Of a stretch of 64,000 bases of DNA, positions 37,936 through 49,654 are shown in pieces. The notes under the pieces are model-generated. The model had not been told where the DNA came from. It ran no database searches and was given only the letters and a program-made list of their open reading frames with translations. The stretch comes from Setophaga petechia (lineage: Eukaryota; Chordata; Aves; Passeriformes; Parulidae): the NCBI GenBank assembly GCA_024362935.1, contig JANCRA010000010.1:14252501-14316500 (forward strand), given 5' to 3'. Position 1 is the stretch's first letter; every line of letters starts with the position of its first letter. Made by a program: the position numbers and the translations under genes.

Positions 37936-39262
37936 TTTTGACATATTTTGCCTTTTTGCTTCGTAGAAATTGGTCAGCAAGAATGAGTGACTGCATGCAG
38001 TGCATGGGCTGGAGCTCTGCTGCTGCTGGTCTGATGGGCAAAATGATGTTGCTGTTAATGCAGCTGTGTGTGCTGGTGGGAAGCAGGCTGGAGAAGGATG
38101 CAGAACAGCAAAGCAGCTTTTGTGGACACAAAACTGCACTCAGGAGTGCAGAGGAGCCCTGGGTTTTGTGCAAGTCTTAAAATACCTGAGTGCAATGGGA
38201 GGGGTTGTTCTTGGAGTGTGCTGAGTTCTTCCTTCACAGACACAAACCAGCTTCATTCTTTCTGCTTGATCATTTTCTCTCTTTGCCCCAATAATCAGTT
38301 CACTGTTTCAATTGCTGCTTTCCTGATCTTGTCAGCAAGCAGTGCAAATCAAGGTCTGCACTAGGTCGATTTTGAATTAATGAGTTTGACAAATGTTTTC
38401 ATTTGAGAAGACATGCTGCCTCATTGGGCTCGACTTAGCAGCAAAACATTACAGTGACAATGCTGGATTTAACTTTAGTTATCAACACTTGCAGCCTACA
38501 TTGGTCCAAGTAATTGTCCTGTTCATAGGCTGACAGGTTAAAATAATGTATTCTGGAATGAGACTGCCTCCACAGAAGATGAAAAGCAGCCTGAGAGGGT
38601 TATCAACTGTTACTATCTCTGACAAGCAGGGTGAGCTAGATGTATGGATAAATTGCTATTGCTCCAGAGGTAATTCCTATTATCAAGAGACATATAAGAA
38701 CCCCTAACAAGGCATTAATATAGTACAGCGACCTAAAAAGCTCATCTGTCCTACTGAAGCTCTGAACTAATGGCACATTCCAGGGTTTTCTTGATGCTGC
38801 ACTGACAGGTGGTGATAGACCTTTAAATAAAATAAAAACCCTACTAGGCTTTTGGAAAGTCAGGCAATTGTGAGGATTTAAAAGCTAATCTTTAAGAAAA
38901 TAAATAAATAAGCATCTTTATCTGAGATCTAAACACTATTAGGAATGATGCTTCTGGAATCCTCTTTATTTAGAATCAAATAATGTCGTGCAGATGGGAT
39001 CTTGGCAAAGTAGGCAAATGCTGAAAAAAACTTCTGTCTAGAGAAAAGATGTTTGGTTTTTATTTTTTTACTAAGTATTCCAGGAATCAAATAAAGCAAT
39101 TATTTAAATATGAATTGTTAAGTTTCTTTTCCATGTGAAAGGTGGTACTGAATTACTGAGAAATGGAACTCAATGGAACTTAAAGGAATTGAGCAGCTGC
39201 TGTGGGCTTGGTGCAAGGGGGCTCCCATAGGAAGCCTCTTCCTCTTTGGACTCTTCATGCCA
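37936..39262. other. Non-coding DNA with a candidate conserved block
   Basis: The GC-richer part 37980-38220 has overlapping open frames on both strands and no domain. The part 38360-38830 is moderately AT-rich, repeat-free and compositionally even, with scattered CpGs (gtcgat, ctcgac, agcgac) and words such as cattaatatagtacagcgac. Such texture is typical of conserved non-coding DNA but is not proof. Confidence 0.4.
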
Positions 39263-39288
39263 TTAATTGGGTTGCTTAACCCAATTAA
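39263..39288. repeat. Perfect 11-bp-arm hairpin
   Basis: ttaattgggtt (39263-39273) and aacccaattaa (39278-39288) are exact reverse complements around a four-base loop, gctt. The outer half of each arm contains a ttaatt-type core, so the site presents two inverted homeodomain-like cores. About 0.3 such hairpins are expected by chance in the window for loops up to 20 bases. Confidence 0.85.
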
Positions 39289-39573
39289 GTATGTGTCAAT
39301 GCAGTTTGCCTGGAAATTTTTAGGAGAGGTTGGCTCACTCAGAGTTTAGCCCATCTATAAAAGAAATAAAGTAGAAATGTCTTTAGCAGCAGAAACTCTG
39401 TGCTTCTCTGGAGTCATGGAGAGGAATTGTAATTATATGTGCAGAAATGATGGGAAATTTTTCAGTTTTTTTCTAGGAGAAGATATGTAGGACTTTCTTT
39501 ACCTCACTTGTGCTTGTTCCCCAACATCACAGGCATTGTTTTCAGCAGTGCTCAGAGGGAGCAAGCAAACAAG

Positions 39574-39599
39574 GGATGGGAGCGTGCACGCTCCATTCC
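39574..39599. repeat. CpG-bearing palindrome
   Basis: A perfect 16-bp palindrome, ggagcgtg followed by cacgctcc, lies at 39579-39594. After two unpaired positions the symmetry resumes for three more bases on each side, giving a 26-bp imperfect palindrome. It holds two CpGs in a window where CpG is rare, which makes a protein-binding site conceivable. One perfect 16-mer is expected by chance in a window of this length. Confidence 0.9.
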
Positions 39600-42500
39600 A
39601 GCTGCAGTGATGGAAGTTAAATATTGATGGGCTAATTTCAAGTGGGAGTTGTGTGTGATAATAAGAGGGCTAAAGCTGAAGGAAAGATTGCTGCAGGCTG
39701 CTTGGTTGTTCCAGAGGGAACTGGGATTGAGAACTGCAAAGCTCTGCCTGGTAGGAGAGGGCAGTGCCGTGTTAACAGCAGAAACACGAGCTGGGAGCTC
39801 CACGAGGCTCAGAACAGGAGGCTTGGGAAGGAAAGGGGGAAGAGGAGATTGTATAAATACAACAACAACAGCTCAAACAAAAGGGAAAACAGTCCTAAAA
39901 TGGGGGATAATGCTGAATAGCCATATGAGTAGAAAGTATGGAGCTGCACCTTTTGGGAGCAGTGCTGTGGCTTTAGCCAGTTGCTGAACCAGTCCCTTAA
40001 TGTAAGGAAAAAAATCTCTACATCAGCTCATACACTCATGTCCCAGAAAAGAAAACCTATTTAATTTGATTAGTGCTGGAGTCCTACTTTGCAGCAATTA
40101 GAATACAAAATTCTTTCCCTGCTCTAAACTGTCTGCCTTTCTGACACCCTTTATAACAAAGGGACGTTGTATGTTAATTGTGTGATTATTTTGACATCTT
40201 TGCAAATGGCCTTGCTGTAGGTGAAGTCCTAGGGAAGAGAGGGGCTTTGGACACAGGCAGAGCTGATGCACCTGGTTCCCAGTGCATGAGGTAGTCCTAA
40301 AATGCAGAAGAATAAAAAAGGTAAATGGTGAAAATAACATCACTAGACATCATAATTTTGCTTTTTTCCTTCTTTTAAAGTTGAAATAAAAATGTAGAAG
40401 AGAGTAAAATATTTGCTTTGGGGAGGAAGGGGTACTGCTGGCCAGGGCTGCTGAACTGGGAGGCTGAGCAGTGAGAAAACAGCTGGAAAGCTGAGAGTGC
40501 TGCAGGTTTGAACCCACGTTCCCCAAGACAGGGATGTGCTCAGGCCATGGTGGTTAGAGAGGTGCCTTCCCCTTCAAATTGGAGCCTCCACACCAGAGAA
40601 ATCATCTGCAAAGACTGGGAGGAAAGAAGGATACCACACCAGTGTTTGCTCACACACTGAACTGGGAGCTGGCAGAGGTGGGATGCATTTACCAAGGCTT
40701 ACAGAAAATGTGCTCATTTTATTTGTGCATTTTTAATATGTGGCTTTGGTTGTAACATTTTGCAATGCAAGGCTTGGCCTTGTTTGTTACACACTGCCCA
40801 GATGGGCCTACTCAAGTACATTTTCTGGCAAACACAAAAAAATCTGGGTCAGGTATCAGGATCAGTGTTGATTTTAAATGGCTGTCATGGGGAACCAGGT
40901 ACTGGAGAGAGGAAGGAGTGTGAATAGGTCAGCTGCACCCTGCATTCTTCTTGGAAGCTGCTCCTTGTTAGCCTAGTGTTTATTCATGAGGAGACCAGCA
41001 TTTCTAGGAGGCACAGGTTATAAATATTTAGCACTGTCAGTGGAGAAGGAAAATATTGTTGAAACAATGTCTTCATTTGTCAGAGGGAAAACAGGAACTA
41101 ATTTTTTTGAGAGAGATCATAGTTAACTGCTCTCTGCGAACTGTTTCTCTAAAGATTTTGGACAGATGGATGCTCGTGCAGCCAGAGGACTGAATGCCAA
41201 TTGAGAGGAACACGCTTCCATTTATAAAGGCAGGGAAATCATTCTGTCAGGCAGGATATAGGTACACAAATTAGGCAGGTATCAAAATTATATCTTGTCT
41301 TCAATGGCAAGTGACTCCAAAAGAGACTATGGACAGGAATAGCTAAAGATCTCACAGGCTGCAATTTAACTCTGACAGGAAGCTACAGTAGTAGTCACCT
41401 GCTAATGCCCTACTGCCCTTCAAATTCCCTTCTGTGCTGTCACTGAGAAATTCCAACCTGCAATCCCTCTGCATAGAAACCTCCCACAGAATCCCTGAAC
41501 CATCAATGAGTACATAGGGGAATGGCTGCAGGGCTCTGCCACGTGGAAGAGGCTTCTTGGCCCACAAAAAATCAACTTATTTCAAAGTAAATGCCAGGAT
41601 GGACTTTTTGAAGTGAAGTCTGCAATTGCCAAAAGAAAATTGTTGTGCAGAGAAGAGCATATAACATAAATTCTGCAGATAGATGGAGGCAGGGGATGGG
41701 AGGCAGTGGTGGACACGTGCTCATATTTGCTTTGGAGCAAATCCAGGGGGATGCTGCTCTTTGTCCCCAGCCTGATGGGCCTTGGTGCCCACCCAGGGGT
41801 GTCACAGTGCAGCCCTGAGCTACTGAGCCTCCTGCTTTGCTCTGAAGATTCCTACACCCTCTATAATCAAAAACATGGTGTTATTTCCAAAGGAAATGGG
41901 ATTGGACTCAAAAGCATAATGAATGAAAAAAAATGCCTCAACATGTTTTGAAGTCAAAAACTTGATATTGAGTAATATCAAAAATTGTGATTGTAAGCAT
42001 TTGCTTTCTTTCAAAATTCTCAGTTTCACATTGGAAGATGAAAAGTCTGCTCAAAAACCATTTTGTATTTAGTATTCCTGGCCCTGGTTTTTGGCTTTTG
42101 ACATTTGGAAGTAAAGTTGAAAGTCACTGATGAAAATTTAAGTTATTGCCCTCTAACTTTTGACAGCATTTTCCAAAGACCCTGCTAAGCCCAAAGTATT
42201 TTCTACACAGCCTGTTCTTTGAAATTCAGTCACTTTTCCTTTTTCCTCATAAACATGTATGAGTCTGTGTCTGGCCTTTGGTAAAATAAGAGTAAGACGT
42301 ATTCCCAGCTTAAATCTTCCTAACATCCAAATTTCTTACTAAGCTTCTACTGCTGCTGAATTTAATCTACTGTGAATTATCAGAGTTCAGCTTCTAGTAT
42401 AAAGTAGGTTTGACCTCTGGCTGTGCAGTTTGCTTTATTATCATTTTAATGTGTTTGTTCATGGACATCTTATTGTCCAAAAATTCTTGATGGTTGGATC

Positions 42501-43734
42501 AGGATCTCTCACCTTATAAGCAATGGTTGCTGGCAATTGAAAGATGTGATCAGCTTATTACTTTTCAATTAAACAAGTTTCCTTTTAATCCTTAGTATTT
42601 TCTTTATGAAATTTTCATCTTTCTGGAAAATACTGGAGCTGTAGGGAGTTTTGGAAATGGGTTGGAAGTTTGTGTTCTTGCATTGTCCTTTCTCTAACCT
42701 CTGCTGAACTGCTGTTTTGTAACTTTTAACAAGTACAGTAAATGACAAATGATATCCCTCGAGGTTTATTCATTCCTATTCTCATATACCATTTAACTTG
42801 ACTGATTTCAGCACACTCTTCAGCTCCTGGAAATGCTCCCCCACCTGATTCCTCAAGGGAAAAAGCCACCCTGCAGGATTTGCTCAGTGCCATGTTCACA
42901 AGACAGGCCCCACCAGCTGGGCTGCAGGCACAGGTTAAGCAGGCAGTTCCCAGGGTGGGGAAATAAAATAGGGAAATCAAATGGTGGCTGTGGGTGGGCA
43001 TCTTTGTGCTCAGCTGGGTTTCTGTGTCTGTCCCTGCCTTCCCCCTGCTTGGTGAGGGCTGATCCCCCCTCTTGCAGCCCCTTTCTCAGATGCCTTCTCA
43101 CTCCATCCCCTCTGTAGCAGAACCATCCCTTTGAGGATGATTTCTTGTGGTGCAACTGTGGCTACACAGAGAGCTGGGAATAATGGAGCAGGAATTGGGT
43201 TTTCCATGGGCAGGTGTGGAGTGGGACTGTTCCTATGGCAGTTTTCCATCCTGAGCAGGTCTCATCAGGCTCCCACACCCACCATGCCTGCTGCCCTCTT
43301 CCAGGAAGTTCTCCTTTCTTGCATTCCCCCAATTCCTGACTAGCACAGGTCCCACTGCAGCCCTGGAACTGCCTCTGGTTTAAGGCCATAGTGGTAAAAT
43401 TGCCTGCAGGATGCACAAAAAAAGATTGAGTTTGAAAGGAACCCTTTTGTAACTGCAATGTCCTCGACCATAATAGGAGAATGTTTTATGGCCACTGCTG
43501 ATGTGGGTTATATGGCTGCAGGATGGGAATTGTGCTTTTTTAAGAGGGGTGAGCCTTGCACTTCCATCTTTTTATAGACTGCCATGCTGCTTTGAAAAAA
43601 GCCCTTGCATCTTCAGTGGGATACACAAAGCAAATGTGAATTTTTTATCTTGGTGTTATATTGTTCAGTAGACCCTCTGTGATTTCTTGTTCTGTCGCTC
43701 TTCAACCCCAGTGTTTGCAGTATTTCTGCAGTCA

Positions 43735-43752
43735 CCCTGAGCATGCTCAGGG
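43735..43752. repeat. 18-bp perfect palindrome
   Basis: ccctgagca followed directly by tgctcaggg. About 0.25 perfect palindromes of 18 bp are expected by chance in 64 kb. The half-site contains tgagca, and the centre is gcatgc. No gene or promoter is recognised nearby. Confidence 0.9.
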
Positions 43753-46700
43753 ATGATTTGAAGTGAGCTGCTGGAGGGGTAATGTTTGATTTGGAAGAAA
43801 TATGTATTTTCCAAATAGGTTTCTCTCCCTGGTTTTAAGACTTCTAAATAATTATTTTCTTTCACACCTACACACTCACACACCCTCCACTTCCTGTAGC
43901 ATTCCTGCTTGAATTTATTTTCTGTGAAAGAGAGAGAAAGACTTTCCAGGTCCAAGAATATTGCCTTGGAAATTGGTACATTTGCAGTTAGGACTAAAGA
44001 GATTGTTGTGACTTTTCAATACCTCATTCTCAGGAAAATTCTATCCTTTGCAGAGATGGAGCTGCTGTGGCTCATTGTGCCACTATTCCCCTCTGTAGGG
44101 AAGCCTTCAGCTTCTGGAACCCATCCAGCCTGACCTTTGAAGCTTGGATTTGAAGGGAAGGTCCCAGCATGAGGCTGATGCCTCTCTCCAGACAGAATTC
44201 AGCCCCTCCTGTCTTTGCAGTAATCTGAGTTTCCCTGGTGTCCTGCGGGTCTGAGTGCAGGAAATCTTCCAGCAGCAATGCCACAGCCAGCTCTCTGCTC
44301 CCTGCCTTTCCAAACAGAAGTTGTTCTCTTTTCACACTAAGAGGGAAAGGATTTAAGAAGAGACAGAGGAAACTAGAAAACAGATTCCTAGCAGGTGCCT
44401 CATCAGATAACCAAGCTGCAGTGAGGTCTCTTTAATGGAAGCTGGAAAACACATTGAAAATACTTTATCACCCCAGCTACTGCCTCTGAATGCAGGGATT
44501 GGCATGGTGGGAGTTTGCCAAGAAGTGACTTTTCTTCACCATGTCTCACCCTGTATTCCTGAGAGGCAGCAGGCTACTACATAATCCAAGTGTTGAAAGA
44601 CTTGGGATGTTCCAAAGGCTTTGAAAAGCTGTGCAAATGAGCAATGCCCTTCCATGCCCTCCTAAGAACATGTGATTTAAAATCTCAAAATGTATAAAAC
44701 TGCATTGAATTGATGGAAACTGTGATCATTGCTCCAATGTTTGTTCTTTAAAAGATGTTCAGAGAGCAATTAAATAAAATAATTTGTGCCTTAAAAAATT
44801 TCACTTACCCGGTCAATAAACTGAATCTTATTTCACAGCACAGAAAATAAAAAGGCATCAAAGCATTGGAAATAATATTAATTTTTTAAACTATGACTGT
44901 AATTAATAATTGAAACACCTTGAAGGAAGATGTGGCAGATTTTCCACCAGTGGGTTGTTCAAATCAATAGGGGATGTCTCCTAAAGACTCAAAAAGTGAA
45001 ATTCCAGTCTTTCTTCTGTTAGAAAGAAAATCAGAGAAAAAAATTAAGTATATCTTTTGTCCTTGATTCTCTATAGGGTCTATAAACATCTGCTTCCCCA
45101 ATCTGCATAAATTTCTGCAAAACAAAATATTGTAAAATATTATAGTTCTGTGTTAACCCAATGATTCCAGAGTTTCAAAAGCATTTTCTTTAGTTCTCTG
45201 CATCTTCCCTACTTATGTATATTTTCCCCTTACACAAAATTCTTTTTATAACTAAGTCTTTTATATTGTTCTTTTGTGCCCTTTCTACACTGTAATCATT
45301 TCTTCATCATCATTCTTTTTGTTGCCATGTGATGTTCCATTTCCCATATGTTTTTCTTTGCTGTAGCTGTTAGCATCATTTTAACTCTTCACTTCCTGCA
45401 CTTGCCAGTGCTTTTTCAGTAAATATATATCAGCAAAAATAGACTGGACTTTCTGAAATAACAAGAAGGATTTATTGGTAAATAGTGAATGAATTGCAGT
45501 TGCACTTAGAACTGCAAAAAACAACTGAGGTCACAGGAACAATTTAATTTGGTTTAACTCAGTAATTCCTTCCTGAAACAGCTGCTTTCCTCTCAAATGG
45601 CTGCAGTGCTCTGCTCCATCAGAATTACAGAGGGAATTACTTGGGTCAGCTTAGACAAGGCTGGTGATGGCACACTGGCAGCAGGGCTTTGACTTTGCAT
45701 TTCAAAATTCACTCTGTGAAATGCATTCAGCAAAATATGATGATATCAGGAGCTTATTACTTGGAAAAGGCAATGAAGTGGTAATTTTTCAGCTGCATGG
45801 CTTGATCTGTGAGTTGCAACTGGGTTAAACCCCTTACTCTTGAGAAAGTTTTGGAAAAACTCAATTTGAATTTTCTAATCGTTGAAGGATTTGCAGGGGA
45901 AGCAGCTCTCCTAGCAGGCTCTGGGTGGCTGCAGCTGTGGGGTGCTCACAGCCAGGACCTCACTGCACAGTCCTCAGCATGTCTGGGATCACTATTTCCC
46001 TGCAGGGAGTCAGGGTCTTCCATCACAGCTCTTGCCAGTCCCACTGCAGCTATCCAACCAAAGCTGATGGAACAGCCACAATGTACATTAAGTAGCTTGC
46101 ACATATTCCTTCCCTATTTGTCTCCCTGGAACAGCCTCATTGCTTTCTACCCCAGTTGGGAGCATGGAGCAGGCCAGACTTGCTCTGAGCTCTGTGCTTG
46201 TCCCCTCCTTGTCTGGAAAAGGATGCCACCCTGGTAACTCACAGTTTTAGCTCTCTGCTCTCCACTCCTGAGTGCTCACAAATGTGTTCAGTTTGCACAG
46301 GCCAGGTAGAGCTCTGGAAGGAGCTCTCTGGAAGGAATGTAATTCAAAATGTGGGGGCTACTTAAGATATAGTTGAATTCCTAAAGGAAAAAATCAAAAG
46401 CCAGCATCAGCCTACGTATCCTTGAAAGCCTGCTCACCCATGTCTCTTTTTGGTAGATGAAAACTCTCCTGAGTTGCAGTTGTGACAGACAAACTGCCTG
46501 TCCTTAAGAGCATCCTCCAAACTTCCACTCTATCAGCTTCACACTAACTACTTTACTGACATCCACTTGGGCTAATGAATGCTAAATATTGCAATATTGC
46601 AAAGCACTGCTGGTGCACTTTGAAGATTGGTTGGAAAACTGTGCCTTGGAAATGGAGTGAAGCATCCACCTGCCTTGCCTGCAGGAGCAGAGCACCAGCT

Positions 46701-49580
46701 GTGCTCAGGAGGTATCTGAGGCTTTTTGTGTCCTGCCAAGACATTGGAGGCACTGGAGAATTTTAGAAGCCCTAAAACAGTTGTGTCATTGCAGCTCATT
46801 GGAAGCACAGCCTAGCAAAGGCAGTGCTGAGGACATGAAGGAAGTGGAGCACTTGGGACAATCCCAAAGGGACCTGCACTGACCAGCAATTCTGTGACCA
46901 GTTTGACAACAAGGAATCACATGGTCTGTGATGCTGAGAGGCATTTTATTATCTAATTATCATCTAATTTATCAGCTGTGTTTGTGGAAGGGCAGATTGT
47001 GATCTGCCTACCCCACTCACCTGTGGCAAACATTCTATTGTGACAAGCAGCCCTGTCTTCAGCTCCTGCTGGGTCAGGAGGGGCCCTATTCAGAGAATTA
47101 TTCGTTTCATTTAGTTGTTTAAAAGGGAACCTGAGCTCTTCTAACAGCATGGGTCATCCCTATTCAAACAGCACCTCTTTGACTTGCTAGTCCTTTTTTA
47201 ACTCTCCCCCTGCAGGGCTTCCTTTTTCTTGGAGTCTTTTCTCCTAGTTTGCTTTTTCCAGGGCTTGCTTTTTAGATGTGGGAGATCAGCCTAGCAGATG
47301 CTGTTTTATAACTGGCTGTGGTCTGTCTCTTCAGCTAGTGAGTACTGCTGAGATTCATTCTTACTGCTACAGGGAGTCAATGCAAGCTTTGAGCAGTTGC
47401 TTTTGCTTGGCAAACAGAGAATATACCATGTTACTTTTACAAGCATGAGAACACTTCAGTGTTTCTCTATAATCCCCTCATCTTGCAGCCTGTCTTCTGT
47501 GTACAAAGACTGCATGTTCCTTACCAGAGTGGGTGACCTCAGACCTGTGTGTCTGCTTCTGATAATGAACCTTCCCTTTGCTTGCTTAGTGTGAATTACC
47601 AGGGAATAATTGCCTGGTGATTGCTTGGTGGTGAAAGTGTCTGCTGTTGCAGGACTCCTTTAGCAAACTCTGACAGCACCAGAGCTGCAGTGCAAATCAT
47701 TCCACTGCCACTGAATTTCTTCCTGTGCATAAAATGTGTGAATGCTCCGTGTTCTGCATTGCTCTGGTCTGTTAAAATAGTTGCAGAAGTGTGCTCTGGC
47801 TTTGTCCATCTCTATAAGTCCATTCTTTCCATGCATTCATTCACAGAGAGGCTTCTGAAAGTGCTGGATGTCAGACTCTCAGGTCAGGCCACGTGTCCCA
47901 GGCAGCTGCTTCATGCTCACCTTACAAAGGTCACAGTAGTTCTGAGCACTTCTGAACAACTTAATCAGTGTACACACGAGCCTGTGTGGGAAGCATTTGC
48001 ATTTCATTGATGAGCAGGTTCTGGGAGTCACACGTTGCTCTTACTGTTATTTCTTTGTAAGTTAATTTTCTCCATTTCAAAAATGATTTGAAATTTCAGG
48101 TTCCTGGAAATGTTTGTTTGCTGTAATTTCCCTCAAATACATATTGTCCCAGCCACAACTGTATTTCTTTTGTTCAGAAATATTGCTCAAAGTGAGGATG
48201 TGAGCACAGAGATAGAGAAGAGCAGCACACAGAGATGGCTGAGGCTAACAGAGGGTCCCAGTGTATGGTCACAGCTAATGTACCAGAACAGGTCAAATTA
48301 GGCCTCCTTCTCTGAGTTTAAATACAACTTGCAATATTTCCCCACCATTTCAGGGCATTATTAGCACTTGCTGTAGAAAGTATTAAACAAGCGCTCTCCA
48401 TTTATCCACGTTAATGATTCAGTGCAGACTCCTGCCTTCCCATTAATATCCACTAACCTCATTCAGTGATAAAACTTGATTTAGTCTCCAAATTACCTCA
48501 GCACAAAATTTCTTGGAGCAGCAATGCCTAATAGTCCAGGGCTACGTGAGCTGTTGTGACAGCCAAATAACAACAGTGGCAGCATCTTTGTTGAGACTCG
48601 GTGGAAAAAAGGAATCAATCCAGGACATAAAGAGAGACACAAATAAATTGTGAAATGGTATAATCCAATGATGCCATACATCTCAGAAATGAGTGCCTCA
48701 AAAATCAATAACAACTGAAAAGGGAAGAATTGTAGTTGTCTAGATACAGGTACTTCAAAGAAGGTGAAGGTGCCAGCAAGGCCAGTGCCAGGCTCTGGGA
48801 ATGGTGAGGGAGATTGGCTCTGGAAAAAAGGGGACACACTTCCCAGCACAGCAAGGAAAAGGTGATACTGTCTGCACTGGAGGGGGTTGTGGATCGAATA
48901 GGAGAGGGAATTAAGTTCTGGGATTTGGTGGGCACCACTGCACACTGCTTTTGTATTTTGATGGCTTTCCTCCACTTGGATGCAGAGGTGGGAGCAGCAC
49001 AGTTCCACATTAGTGCCTGGGCTCTTGTCAGAGATTTGCTTGGATGGGAGGGTGAGGTTGGGTTTGGGGCATCTCCAACTGCAAAAACGCAAATTACTGT
49101 GCCTTGGCTCCAGTTGTAGTGCTGTGGATCCTTTGCCTCCAGAGGTGCTCCATGGGCACTGCTTCCATGTGCCTGTGCTGGAGGTGGCATGGGGCTGGCA
49201 CTCAGTGTGAGCTTTGGATGGTGCAGATGATGCTGGAGGTCACTGCTCTGTGGGCTTGTTGTGAAGAGCCTGACTTTCCTGCCTGGCACAATGCACTGAG
49301 CCAGCTCCCCAAGGACAAGCTAATATAATGTGGGTTTTGTGGCTCTCCCTTGACTCTTCTTCCCTGGACATTCTTGTGGGCTGGTGGGTGCAGGTTTTGG
49401 TGCTGTGACTGCTGAGTGGTGGGTGCCAGGGATCCATCAGGCTTTAACTTTGTTCTGGTTGTACATTTTTTAAAAAGCACCTTTGAATTCCCAGTCTTTC
49501 TATGGAGCAGGAGCAGATCCAGGCTGCTCTGCTTGCTAGCTCAGATCTACTTTCTACCCTGCATGCTCCTCTTATTGCTC

Positions 49581-49654
49581 CCTTTGGAGTCTGCTGGCAG
49601 CAGATCAAGCATGGCCTGTCCTCTTGCTCTGCAGCAGCCTGCTGTCTCCAAAGG
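49581..49654. repeat. Branched inverted repeat (outer stem with two inner hairpins)
   Basis: An outer nine-base stem, cctttggag (49581-49589) with ctccaaagg (49646-49654), encloses two smaller inverted repeats. The first is tctgct, ggc, agcaga (49590-49604). The second is cagca, gcc, tgctg (49632-49644, with one further G-C pair in DNA). Transcribed RNA could fold as a three-way junction. The inner hairpins are CAG/CTG-rich and could arise by chance. No RNA family is recognised. Confidence 0.55.

Noticed and set aside
40500..40525. Minus-strand gggttcaaacctgc resembling a tRNA T-arm (B box)
   Set aside because: The flanking five-base stem does not pair, and there is no A box or acceptor stem at the right distance.
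48493..49289. Overlapping minus-strand open frames of 199 and 194 codons, the longest in the window
   Set aside because: They overlap each other in different frames and a plus-strand frame. They show no domain, signal peptide or repeat, and stop-poor composition explains them.
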